Source of the DNA: Argentina anserina
Taxonomy: Eukaryota; Streptophyta; Magnoliopsida; Rosales; Rosaceae
Reading direction: 5' to 3'
DNA length: 64,000 bases
NCBI RefSeq assembly: GCF_933775445.1
Contig: NC_065874.1
Coordinates: 13,783,001 to 13,847,000, forward strand
Shown here: positions 1-12,000 of the stretch, piece after piece
How positions within the stretch are numbered: position 1 is the stretch's first letter
Layout of the letters: each line of letters opens with the position of its first letter
The notes under the pieces: model-generated
Told to the model about the DNA's origin: nothing
Seen by the model: the letters and a program-made list of their open reading frames with translations, nothing else
Database searches by the model: none
Program-made: the position numbers and the translations under genes

Positions 1-76
1 GTATAGATGGCAGCAGTTCAATCAAAGGTTTGGTCAATCGGTATAAGATTATATCTCTGAGTTCCACAACCAAGCT

Positions 77-409
77 TTGGTGTTGGATATAGATGTTGAC
101 GAACATGATGTTTACATGAAGTATATTGGAGGTCTTGCCGACTACATAAGGAGAAAACTAAAGTTGTTCACCGTAGAATCTATTGAAGAAGCTATAGTCA
201 AAGCCATCGCCATCGAGGCTAAATACAAAAGATTTGACAAGAAGGAGGAGAAACAAACAACTGCAAGTAATAAATCTGATTGGAAGAAGAATGGCAAACA
301 TATCAAAGATGGACCACCACAGAAGAATTATTGTGATCATTGTCGTACCAGCAGACATGCTAAAGACAAATGCTGGATACTTCATCCTGAGTTGAAATCC
401 CAAAATTAG
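77..409 (+). pseudogene. gypsy gag C-terminal part with zinc knuckle
   Basis: This 110-residue open frame is the end of the nucleocapsid part of gag. It has a basic, lysine-rich stretch (about residues 55-75) followed by a CCHC knuckle with spacing C-X2-C-X4-H-X4-C (about residues 86-99), which in this family binds element RNA. Sequence before position 77 also looks like gag, so the frame start is set by decay and the window edge. It lies 100 bp before the protease frame. Confidence 0.8.
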
Positions 410-508
410 AGGAACAACCAAGGGAGGAACGACATAAAGGCCACTTTGACGGTGCAACAGGCAGAAGAGCTTCCAGAGTTGAAGCAGCCTGACATTACAC
501 TTGCCTGA

Positions 509-2911
509 ATGACTTCACCAACAGAAACTGCAGATGCTTACAAGCGTGAAGAGCTATTCCATTTGAACATTCAAGTGAAGCAGAGTGTTGTACAAGCTAT
601 TGTCGATCCTGGAAGTCAGAAGAATCTGATTTCAGAGGCTCTAGTAAGGAAGGTAGGCTTAGAAACAACGCCGCATCCTAAGCCTTACCCACTAGGGTGG
701 ATTCAGAAGGACATTGATATGCAGATTAAAAAACAATGTACCTTCAAATTTACAATCACTAATCAGTTTATCGATAAAGTGACATGTGAGGTGGTTCCAC
801 TGGACGTATGCCAAGTTATATTGGGTAGTCCATATTTATGGGACCGTGATGCAATTCACTATAGGAGGCTTCGCAAGTATCGTTTGGTGAAGGATGGAAA
901 AGAGTTCCACATCAATGCATGCATGCCTCAATCTACAAACACTTTGCTGACAGTTAACCAAGCCAAAAGATTGGTTAACTCTTGTGGGCGGTTTGTTTTA
1001 TTGATGATTCAGCCACAAGAAGAAACTGCTAATGTTGTTATTTTGTCAGCAATAACTTTAACACCTTCACAATGTTCCGATATTGGAAAATTGCACAAGG
1101 ATTTCAAGGTTCTTTTTCAGGATGTGCAAGGTTTACCACCACGAAGAGTTGTGGAGCATGAAATCCAACTGGTAGGAGATTCACCTCTACCAAACTTGGG
1201 TTTATATCGCACTTCTCTAACAGAAAGTGAAGAGATCAAGAAACAAGTACAAGAACTTCTTGAACAAGTAGTTATCAAGCCCAGTTGCTCACCATGTGGT
1301 TCACCAGTACTACTTGTGCCTAAGAAAGATGGAGGTTGGCGCATGTGCGTTGACTATCGAGCACTTAATAAGATCACTATCAAAAATTGGTATCCGATAC
1401 CAAGAATTGATGATCTTCTAGATCAATTGCATGGTGCTTGTTACTTCACAAAACTCGATCTCAAATCTGGCTATCATCAGGTTTGCATCCATGAAGAAGA
1501 TACTTGGAAAACTGGTTTTAAGACCAAGCAGGGATTGTTTGAGTGGTTAGTTATGCCATTCGGACTATGTAACACTCCAACAACCTTTATGCGACTAATG
1601 AATGAAGTACTTCGCCCTTTCATTGATGACTTTGTCATTATTTGTCTGGATGACATACTAATATACAGTATCACATGGGAGGACCATCTTCGTCATATTG
1701 CTCAGGTTTTGGAGGTCTTATAAACTAGTAAACTACAATTAAACGGGAAGAAATGTGAATTTGGGAAGCAAGAGCTTGTCTACTTAGGGTTCATTATTGG
1801 TGCATGGATGCTCAAAATGGATCCAGAAAAAGAACAAGTTATCACTCGATGGCCTACACCTCGTTCAGTGACTGAAGTTTGAAGTTTCATAGGTGCGTGC
1901 CAATATTTGAGAAAGTTCATTAGACATTTCTCTCTAATTGCAGCACCATTACATACTCTTACAAAGGCCAATCAAAAATTTGAATGGTCAGAGAAACATG
2001 AAGAATCTTTCCAATTATTAAAACGGAAGATTACTGAGGCCCCAGTATTGGCATTGCCAAATCTGTAAAAAACATTTGAAGTTTAAGCAGATGCATCAAA
2101 TTATGCGATGGGAGCCGTATTACTTCAGGATGGTAAACCAGTTGCATACCATTCTGAGATGTTTAGTGGACCAATTTTAAAATATCCAACTTATGACAAG
2201 GAGCTTTATGCACTGCATCAAGCAGTAAAGCATTGGAGAGCTTACTTGTTAGGAAAAGAAGTTGTGGTTGACTCTGATCATAAGCCTATTCAATATCTAA
2301 CTACACAGTCTAAGTTACAACAAGCTCGGCATATGAAGTGGATGTCTTACCTACAACAATTCAATATAGTGATTAAACACAAGAAGGGAGTGACTAATAA
2401 GTTGGTAGATATGTTATCTCGACCGCCTCTACCAGTAAGTTCCGCATTATTGGTGGAAATGCAGATCCAACCTATAGTTCCTTCTGAGTACGCAAAAGGG
2501 TACGACACAGATACCATTTTTAGTTCCGCTCATACTAAGCTGCAACAAGGAAAGACTAGTGAGTTTCAACTAAAAGATGGACTTATGTACAAAGGAACAC
2601 AATTATGCATACCAGAAGATGGCGACAGACTGCAATGGATTCGTGAAGCGCATACTTCCAAAGTAGCAGGACATTTTGGAGTTGAAAAGACTTTACTGAA
2701 TCTCCATCAATATGTCTACTGGCCAAATATGCATGTTGATGTTTCCAGATATATACGAGGTTGTGTTCTATGTAACACCTCGAAGCCTTCCAACAGGAAA
2801 TTGGGATTGTATCTTCCATTACCGGTACCTAATCGACCATGGGAGAGCATTTCAATGGATTTCCTTGGAGGATTACCTAAAGCCAGTCTGGGAATGATTA
2901 CTTATTCGTAG
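509..2911 (+). pseudogene. gypsy pol: protease, reverse transcriptase, RNase H, start of integrase
   Basis: 509-1723 is open. It begins with a retropepsin-like segment in which the usual D-S/T-G active site reads DPGS. Reverse transcriptase follows, with the catalytic block read as CLDDILIYS at about 1648-1674. A TAA then stops the frame at 1721. Further stops lie near 1879 (TGA) and 2067-2086 (TAA). RNase H resumes at 2108 (motif MGAVLLQDG, then a YDKELYAL block), followed by the integrase zinc-binding region near 2640-2800. The frame is lost near 2885 by a one-base shift. Known for the family: these domains form one polyprotein. Inference: inactive. Confidence 0.9.
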
Positions 2912-3933
2912 TAGTGGATCATTTCAGCAAAATGGTAATACTCATTCCATGCAAGAAAACTGTCACGGGAGAGGGAGCTGCTAAGTTATTTTTCCAGCAT
3001 GTTTGGAAACATTTTGGCCTTCCAACGTCAATTATATCAGACCGAGATAGTCGATTCTTAGGCCATTTCTGGAGGTCATTATGGGGCATGATGGATACCA
3101 GGTTGAAGCGTAGTACTGCTTTTAAGACACAAACTGATGGACAAACCGAAGTAGTCAACCGAACAATGGTGCATATATTAAGGGGTTATAATTCCAAGCA
3201 TCCAAAAACTTGGGATGAAAGTCTCCCATATTTGCAATTTGCTTTTAATCGAGCAATTCACGGCTCCACACTGAAATCTCCTTTTGAGGTTTGTTTGGCT
3301 TACTTACCTCAAAACCCTTTTGATATGGAATTTGCTACAAATGACAAACCATTAAGTGCAAAGGAAGAAGAAGAACATGTTCAAGCACAACAATTTCTCG
3401 AACGAGTTTCAAAAATTCATTCAGAAGTGGAAGCACAATTGCAACGATCTCAACAACGATATAAAGCTTGATATGACAAACATCGTGTACCATGTACCTT
3501 TAAAGAGGGTGACTTAGTATGGTTACACCTTGGGAAAGAACGGTTAACTGGTGAAGGCAAGAAGCTCAAGCCTATTCGATATGGACCTTTCAAGATCATC
3601 AAACACATTGGTGATAATGCCTTCCAACTCGAACTACCACCTTATATGCATATGTACTCGGTTATCAATGCCGAGAATCTGAAACTCTTTGAACCGTCTC
3701 TCTTGGATGATGAGCCCGATGAAGACACTCGACTTCCTTTGGTCGATGACTTAAAAATAGAGCGAGAAGACCCACTAGAGGATGACTGCATACTGGAGCA
3801 AAAGGAATGTCAAACCCGCTTTGGAAAGTACGAGTATTTCCGCATAGGCAAAAAGGGGAAACTTCCTAGCAAATCTAAATGGTACTTGAAGGCAAAGGCA
3901 ATTGCAGAGTTCCCTGATCTAAAATTACCTTGA
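2912..3933 (+). pseudogene. gypsy integrase core and chromodomain-like C-terminus
   Basis: The frame starting at 2914 continues the integrase core (VDHFSKM is partly upstream in this frame). It includes the conserved SDRDSRF stretch and the TDGQTE motif. A single in-frame TGA at 3472-3474 interrupts it, after which the same frame runs on to 3933. The last 50 residues contain CQTRFGKYEYFRIGKKGKLP and a WY...FPDL block, which resembles the chromodomain-like tail of plant chromovirus integrases. That tail is thought to guide insertion into chromatin. Confidence 0.85.
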
Positions 3934-3952
3934 ACATGAGCTCAAGGTTCCT

Positions 3953-3963
3953 AAATGGGGGGG
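3953..3963 (+). other. gypsy polypurine tract
   Basis: The purine run aaatggggggg sits 3 bp before the LTR start. Plus-strand DNA priming occurs at such tracts, and its place next to the TG of the LTR confirms the LTR edge. Confidence 0.8.
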
Positions 3964-3966
3964 CCA

Positions 3967-4258
3967 TGATCCAGGAGGATCTTTCTACAATTAACTCTTT
4001 CCATAATTAACGTAAGTTAACGTAACCATTAATTATGAATGGTTTTAAATTACATTTCTATTTATAGTTTATATTTTAGGAAAATGTGTTTGTATATAAA
4101 CAATGATATTGTACGAATTAAATATTCATTCAATTGGAAATCAGTTTTCTTTTGTTTCAATCTTATTCTTTCTCTAATCGTTTCATACGTTTCCTCTCAT
4201 ATCGAGAAGTCTCTCTTATTTTCCTACTAAAGTTCTATCCCTTAGAAGTTTTGGATCA
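3967..4258 (+). repeat. gypsy 3' LTR (292 bp)
   Basis: The LTR starts with TGATCC and ends with GGATCA, a perfect 6-bp terminal inverted repeat with TG...CA ends. It follows the polypurine tract directly. The other LTR is outside the window, so age and target duplication cannot be read. Confidence 0.85.
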
Positions 4259-7200
4259 TCGCGAACCGGTTGCCAGATAACTGAAAAGTATGGGTGAACA
4301 CTCGTCCTCGCTAACCCGATGCGGGTGAGACGACCCAACCGTAGTTAGGTTTGAAAACCATTTATATATATATATATATACATATAACAATATATATATA
4401 GATTGTTAGTGTAAAAACATGTAACGAAAGTCCAACCGAGACTATAACAAGTCTTATAAGGTTTAGGAAAAATCAAGTAAAATCATGCATATGTAAAATA
4501 TGCGACTCGGCTCGAAATATCAAATGTGTCGATGGGGTATATCAAACCCGACTGGCTCTAAGGTTCGGCTTCGGGCGAACCAGGAGCCAATAATGTACTA
4601 CAGTGCCAGACATCAGGACACAGTTATCACCGTAGTATTAAGCCACACAGTGTCGGACATCAGAACAACGGAATCACCGTGGGTAAATCATGGTGCCCGA
4701 ACATCAGGACGCAAGATTCAACATATAATAATAAAACGTGCGTTGCCAGACATCAGTACACGAAATCACCGACTTATAATCATGCATAAAATAAAAGGAT
4801 CAGTCTCGAGACAATATGACCAAAGTAAAGTGCCAATGAATGCAATATGCGGTAAAGACGTATAACATATACATTTTATATATAGAAAACCACTAACCCG
4901 AAAAGGTACCGACTCACCCTACTTGATATGGCAGTGCCGAAGTCCACGCCCCAAAGTCTCGCTCCTCGTGCTCTGAGTAGAATTCAAGCTCGTCTCGCTA
5001 AACAATAACGACAAAAATGTGAAAGTAAGGTCCATGACGTCTTTAGTCAATTTAGTAATTGATCGTTAGTTTGACTAGTTTGATCACCCGAGTCGAGGTC
5101 TCAGGATGATCGGTTGATTTTTCTAAAGGTGAGTGTGAATTTATTTTATAGATATTCGTATTCTAGATTTAAGACACAAATAATCGATAAATGGAAATTT
5201 TAAATTTATTCTTCTGGAATTTAAATATTAAATACTTAAGAGTTCCTCGATTTCTGATCCGGGCAGAAATCGAGTTTAATGTTTAATAGTAAAGCTAAAA
5301 TTATGTTTTAGCGAAAGGTTTCTAATTTTTCTTAATCCGATTTAAATCAAGAAACCTAAACGTAAAAGCAATAAGATTTAAGTAAAAACTAAATTAATTA
5401 TTATTTGAGTAACTTTTTAACTTATTTACTGCTAGGGTCAAGAACGTAATTATTGCAAGTCAACAGGGGTAGAAAAGTCATTTTTAGAAGTTTGTAAATA
5501 AAACAACCCCCTCGGTCCCAATAACTTTCAAGACGGTAGTTATCCTATACATGCTCATCAAAATAATGAGTCACCATTGATATTTACACATTTGGGCCGG
5601 GCCGTGGAACTAAAAAGCCCATTCGGGCGACAAGTTATTAGAAACAAAGACAACCAATCAAAAATGTCACGAAATTATTGCAAGCTCTTTTTTTATTAAC
5701 TAGTTAAAAATTAATAGGGTCCAAAATTTTGAGTTATGTGTTCGTCCACCTTTTGTTCCAACAAATCATAACTAAAAGTTAGCCAAAGCTTAGCTCAGGA
5801 CCCCACAACTCGTCGTATTTGGTTTGCTCATTTTGTTCTAGGATTCTTCCTATTCGTAGGTCTTTTATGGCATGCTGGACGTCCTGGATCATTAGACAGG
5901 ATTCCGAAGATGAAATAGAATAAGAAAGAGCTCACTTCAAGTTAATATTAGTTGGATTTCAAGAAGAAGGAACCGAGAAGAAAGTATCAGCAATAAAATG
6001 CCAATTTAAGTTAAATGGATTCAAAAGGATGAGAAAGTGTACCTAATAAAAAAGAAGTTTTTGTTCGAATCCTACTGAGAGGTCCACTAGAGATAAAAAA
6101 AATTGTTGAAGCCTACAATTACTTGAAATGTGTTTAGATAACATCGCAAATCCCAAGTTTGTCTATGAAGAACAAATCTAATTAAGATGCGGCATTAAGA
6201 GCTATTCATAAAAGTGGGCTAATTTGATTCGATGCAGAGATAAACCCCGCTCTACTCCAGCGTTTAGAAATTAGTTAATTGGTAACGCTTGCTGATTCAC
6301 ACGGGATTCCACGTGTCCCATGCTACTCGGGTCAGAGCCATGCCTCAAAATTTCCTTGCCAAGCTACATGAAACAGGGAATAAAATAAAATAAAAGAAAT
6401 AAAAAAGCGAGGCTATTAGAGCGGGATCTACTTTTTTGGGATTCCATAGGGTCAAAACGGCCAGTTATAAAGGGAATTCCTTGTCTCCTCCACAATAAAA
6501 CAGTAAAAGGGTAAGTTATATACAGTAAAAACCAAGATTTTACCCTTCCTCCTCCGATAACCCATTTCGGCCAAAACTTCAACTTCAATCAACTCAAAAG
6601 AAACATGCAAATATACCAAACTAATCGAAATGACGTTACAAACACAACAACACCAAAATCAAAGGAATCAGAGTTTGATTGATACCTCAATGAAGCACCG
6701 AAAAGAGATCCGGTTGAAACTGCACTCCTCTACGTCGATCCCGAGCTGTGACGCCTCGACTGGGGTCTCATCCAAGCTGCTTCGACGCCGCCACATCCAA
6801 CTCGAGCTCATCAGAGGCATCTAGGATTGAGAATCAAGTTTGTCGGTGACGAGGGATCACATCGGAGCAAAATAGGGAAAGAAATTTGGGATTAGTGCTT
6901 GGAAGTTGTGGATCGAAAGGGAAGAGGGACTATAAGGGAATGGGAGGCTCATATATTACCAGAAGAGGAAGAGAATGTGGCCAGAACTCGTAACCTCGCC
7001 GAGAAGCTCACCGGCGTCACTGCTCAATTTCAAAATCGCCGGAAGGTGGCTCGAATCTGACATGCAAGCACTAGGTCTTGAAGAGCTTGTGTCAAATGGA
7101 GGTGGTGCGTCGGCCAGAGGTTACCGAACGGCGTCGGTGCAGCCGGTTAAAGCCGTCGGTCTATGGGTTCTTTTAGCGGAAAGGGAAGAGAAGCAGAAGG

Positions 7201-8699
7201 AAGAAGAGAAGAAAGAAGAAAAAAAAAGAAGAAAAGAGGGAGAGAGGAAAGGGCTCGGGCTTCTAGGCCCAAGGTTTAAAAACCCAAACTGAAAACTAAT
7301 TTCAGAAAACAATTTTAAACACCACAAAATTTTAAAAATTTGTAAAACCTAAACTGAGCGTCGGAAAAACATTTGGTGAATACTTATGCGCTCGTGACAA
7401 TGCGTAGTCTATCTCAAAAATGACTAAAAATTTGACATTTAAAAAAAATGCCGGTTAGCGTGACAATAACGCCGGAAAGATAAAGAAATTTTTCATTGGC
7501 TCACATCAATAAATATTAATTAAGTAAATAAGGACTTATGGAACTGCCACTAGCCTAGTTATTTAATTACCCTTATGAAGAAAAATATTTTAACAAAAAA
7601 CAATGTATTGCATGGATAATTTGGTAAAACACAAAAAAAAACTGAATATCTTCCATTAATTATTTTTTATTTTGTTTGTCAAGATACCAAAACATTTTCA
7701 TATAACCCAAATCTTTCCATGTGATCGAAGAGAAAAATAATATGGAAACTAAAAATTGAAAATGAGAGAGCGAATTCATGTAAAGCTAAATAGGAGAATA
7801 TATAATTTTAACACACGAGCATGGCTCTTTCACAAGCACACACGGGTGTGCAAGAAGGCTAGTAACTAATAATACTGACCAAACACACTTTCCCGGAATG
7901 CGAATTAATGAATAGTGAGAATATGTTTAACCATTTAAAATCTTTTTTTTTCAAAAAAAAAAACCTGAATAGAACATAATTATTAAGTTCATTGACTTCA
8001 TTAGTCAAGCGACATTAGTCTCCCTTCGTATCTGAGAGGTCATGAGTTCAACTCACAATAAGCTCGTTGTATCATTTGAGTTTTTTGTTCGATTAAACAA
8101 AAGTTCAAGTTGTGTTTGACAAGAGAGAAGTTTTCATTGAATATGTCATCTCTATAAAGTCTCTTGTATTTTGTAATTGAAGTTGCATGTTACCTCTTGC
8201 ATCACACCATTTCGCATTGATCTTTCTCACCAACTAGAAATAAGCTCCCCTACACTCTTCCTAATAAACTGAACACAATTTTTTCTTTTGCAATCTCAAA
8301 TATCTCAAGATACGTAACAAATTCATTTCACAATTCTAAGCTCTAGTTTCCTCACGTCCAAGCCAAAAACTACTTACACACAACATATGTGATTTTTCGG
8401 ACCGAAGTGACCAAGAAAATTCAAACCTTGAAGGTTTGCTATATCAATACTCACTTAGGCCTAGTTTGATACAACTTCACTTCTAAAACAAATCAGCTTT
8501 AGGTTGACTTTTAGAATTCATAGTGTTTAGTAACTTTAGACAAATCAGTTTTTTTTAGAATTTATAAATCACCTACAACAGCTTTTAGAAGCAACCTTCA
8601 TAAGGTGCTTTTACTCAAAGCTCAATAAATGTTAATATTTTTCTATAAATTCTCAAATAACACTCTTATTTATAATCATTCTCAATATGTCAAAATAAA
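4259..8699. other. gene-free, repeat-derived region
   Basis: No host gene was recognised. The stretch holds a (TA)n tract near 4365-4402, a short tandem array (4603-4775), AT-rich filler, and a GC-richer block at about 6720-7290 ending in a purine-rich run. Open frames at 4500-4865, 6364-6588 and 6975-7292 lack recognisable domains and are compositionally odd. The style (long AT-rich DNA with an embedded tandem array) suggests a long LTR or a non-autonomous LTR element, but no matching partner is present. Confidence 0.5.
4603..4775 (+). repeat. tandem array, four diverged units about 47 bp apart
   Basis: Units begin near 4603, 4650, 4693 and 4742. Each contains a core like gccagacatcag followed in most units by aatcaccg. 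Spacings are 47, 43 and 49 bp. Arrays of this kind are common inside LTRs of plant gypsy elements, which is inference here. Confidence 0.7.
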
Positions 8700-8704
8700 A
8701 TCAT
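8700..8704. other. target site duplication, left copy (ATCAT)
   Basis: ATCAT directly precedes the left copia LTR and is repeated exactly at 15890-15894 after the right LTR. A 5-bp duplication is standard for LTR retrotransposon integration. Confidence 0.9.
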
Positions 8705-8889
8705 TGATGCAGGATGAAATAACTACGTCTTTATTGAATGCTATGGGGGCCTATATATAGGCATTACAAAACCACAATCTCGTAGAATTCAGAGTCATAA
8801 TCTATTATAGAGATTCTAATTTATCTCTAACATGAAACCTATTAAGACTAAGACACACACAATGGTAGAATAGTAATTCTCTCGGAACA
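8705..8889 (-). repeat. copia 3' LTR
   Basis: This 185-bp LTR has TG...CA ends and contains a TATA-like palindrome (cctatatatagg) near 8750. On the minus strand the purine run aagtgggag just outside it (about 8890-8899) is the likely polypurine tract. It is the direct partner of 15705-15889. Confidence 0.93.
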
Positions 8890-9021
8890 CTCCCACTTGT
8901 GTCACATGCCTAGGTTGCATGGCGCATAACGTTGCCTTGGTAAGCACCATGTCAAGCAAAACAAAAACCTCTTGGGTAAAACAAAAGCTTAATCGAAGGG
9001 AAAAAGAGCACAACGCACCAA

Positions 9022-12000
9022 CTACAAAACGATCTTAATATGTGATGTAGACTCCTCCTGAAGTCTACCAAACTCTGAAGTTCCGATAAACGACCCATGC
9101 CAATATTGTTCACATGTTTCACAAAAAGTAGATTTAGGCAAAGACTTAGTGAACAGATACGCAACATTGGATTCTGAACTCACTTGATTGATTTGAACAT
9201 TCAAGAACTTATGTCGTTGAACGTTGTAGAAGAACTTCGGCGAAATATGTTTGGTGTTGTCTCCTATGATGAAACCTAACTTAGTCTGCTTTATGCAAGC
9301 AACATTATCTTCATAAATGCACGTAGGTTGATCAGTTGTAAAGACTAATCAACAAGAATCACGAATATGACGAACGAGTGACCATAGCAAATACATTCTT
9401 TAACTGTTTAATGGAAATCAATGATCTCTACGTGATTCGAAGAAGTAGCAACAAGAGATTGCTTCATGGATCTCCAAGATATCGCCGTATTCCCAATGGT
9501 AAACACATAACCGGTTTGAGAATGAGTCTTGTGAGGGTCAGAGAGGTACCCTGCGTCGGCATAACCAACTAACAAGTTATTTGGAGTCTTTGCATCGGGG
9601 GAAGGAGCAAGTCGGGACCGAACTCTGCTCTCGATATTGTGGTCTTCTGCCATGCCGTGGCTACCTACGGCGGCTCTTCCGCGTACGATGGTGCTGCCTG
9701 CGACACCGGTGTGAGGTGGCACGGCCATTGTGTTTTCTCTATTCTAAAGATAGAACAATCACATGTCAAGGGAATCTTTCAAGTACCAAAATAAATGCTT
9801 GATACCATTCCAATGACGTAGCATAAGGGCGGAGGTAAATCTAGCTAATAAGTTCACTGCGAAAGATATGTCCGGTCTAGTCCATTGAGCAAGATACAAT
9901 AGTGCCCCAATTGCACTAAGGTATGAAACTTTAGGACCAAGAACTTCTTCATCATCCTCTTTATGGTGAAATGGATCCTTCTTGATATCTAGACTTCGGA
10001 CGACCATGAGAGTAGACAATGAACTGCATAGATCCACATTGAAACGTCAAAACATCTTCTGCGTGTAATTCAACTGGTGGAATAAGATATCGTCGGCTCT
10101 ATACACAAGCTCAAGGCCGAGATAGAATTTCATCCTCCTTAGGTCGTTCATCTCAAATTTCGACTTTAAATGAGACACGGTCTTATCAATCTCATCAACA
10201 GTACCAATTATATACATGTCATCAACGTAAACCGCAACGATGACGAATCTAAAATTTGTCTTTCGTATGAACACGCATGGACATAGTTCATCATTCTTAT
10301 AACCTCTCTCTTTCAAGTACTTGTGCAATTGATTGTACCACATTCTTCCGGATTGCTTCAATCCGTACAACGAACGACATTACATGACTGCATGAGCACT
10401 CCATGGTCTGGAGGCACTTGGTGGAGGTAAAGGTAGTCCTTCAAGAGTTTTCATGTATATCTCTACATCAAGATCCCCATAGAGATAAATTGTGACCACA
10501 TCCATAAGCTGCATGTTTAGTCTTTCAGACACTACCAGACTAATGAGGTAGCGGAAGGTAATGATGTCCATAACAGGAGAATAAGTCTCTTCATAGTCAA
10601 TGCTAGGTCGTTGTGAGAAACCTTGCGCCACGAGTCTTGCCTTATAACGCACGATCTCGTTCATCTCATTAGGCTTATGAACGAAGACCCATTTATGTCC
10701 AATTGCTTTGACATCTCTTGGAGTCAATTCAACATTTCTGAAAACTTCTTTCTTCGCTAATGAGTCAAGTTCTGCCTGTATTGCTTCCTTCCACTTCAGC
10801 CAATCTGCTATGCGTTCGCATTCAGCTACAGAGCGAGGTTCAACGTCGTCTTCAGCTATGATCTCATGTGCGACGAAATAAGCAAAAATGTCATGAATGC
10901 ATGTAGTGGCTCGGTTTCGGACCGATTACTCACTTGTGTAGTTCACTGAGATTTCATTGTTCTCTGGCATCAAACAAGGTTCCATAGCGTCCCACGGTAA
11001 TTTATGGACATAACTGTAATCAGAGACGACTTCATACGATGGAAATTCATCGTTGATGACGCGTTGTGCCTTTGGCATTCGCCTCTTTTTAGGCTTTGAA
11101 TCATTAGAGTTTATTGGTCTCCCCCTTTTCTTTTGAGGAGCCAAGGTTGAAGCTTCTGCATGTCGGTCCATCTTGGCATCGTTTCCACAAGGGGCCCCGG
11201 CAACGCCGCCGCGTACGGCTGCCATCCCACTGTCAGGAATGGTGCCAACATTGCTAGGTCCAGGAGATTGTCTTCCACGCTCATATTTTGCGACATCCAA
11301 CCGTGCCGGTACATTTGCAGCAAGTATGTTTGATCTCGTCACTTTAGCAATATCTACAAAGCCGTCGAGCATCAAATCCGTGACTTTCTGGAGGTCGATA
11401 ATGTGTTGCACTTCTAACTCACTTTGAGTAGTGCGGGGATCAATGAGACATGATGGGGACACACCACGTCAATTCCTGACATTCATTCAGAATGATAACA
11501 TTCCCATCTCCCCCTAACGACGGGAATCATGTCTTATCAAAGTGACAATCTGCAAATCTTGCAGTAAAAAAGATCTTCGGTGGTTGGTTCTAAGTAGCGG
11601 ACAATAGTTGGGGAATTATAGCCAACATAGATACCTAATCGTCTCTGAGGACCCATTTTAGTACGCAGTAGAGGCATAATAGGTACATAGACGGCGCAAC
11701 CAAAGATGCGTAAGTGTTAAATATTGGGTTCGTAACAGTTACTATCTGGTATGCACTAAACACTTGGTTAGCCGCGTGTTTGAAACAAATTAGTGTCGCT
11801 GCATGCAACACTGCATATCCTTAGGCAGAGTCCAGCATGTTAGTACCCATAACCATTGCCCGAGCAACAAGCTGAATACACTTGATGATAGCCTCTGCTA
11901 GACAGTTTCATGAGTGAACATGAGGAACATAATGTTCAACTTCGATCCCAATAGACATGTTGTAATCATCAAAAGTTTTGGAGGTGAATTCTCTAGCATT

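Larger units (their letters stand above)
1..4258 (+). mobile_element. Ty3/gypsy chromovirus, 5' truncated by window edge, decayed
   Basis: Seen: the domains run gag zinc knuckle, protease, reverse transcriptase, RNase H, integrase and a chromodomain-like tail. A G-rich polypurine tract and a 292-bp LTR follow. That order (integrase after RNase H) defines Ty3/gypsy. The coding frame is broken by at least four stops and one frameshift, so the copy is dead. The 5' LTR and most of gag lie outside the window. The clade assignment to chromoviruses rests on the C-terminal tail and is inference. Confidence 0.93.

Noticed and set aside
4500..4865. 121-residue open frame
   Set aside because: It spans the tandem array and has no domain. 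The peptide repeats follow the DNA repeats, so it is a chance frame.
6975..7292. 105-residue open frame with a Lys/Glu-rich end
   Set aside because: The charged tail comes from a purine-rich run. No recognised domain, and it lies in repeat-derived DNA.
7990..8070. Possible SINE with tRNA-like box B (gagttcaactc)
   Set aside because: Only one weak box matches, with no clear box A, poly-A end or target duplication. Not enough to call.
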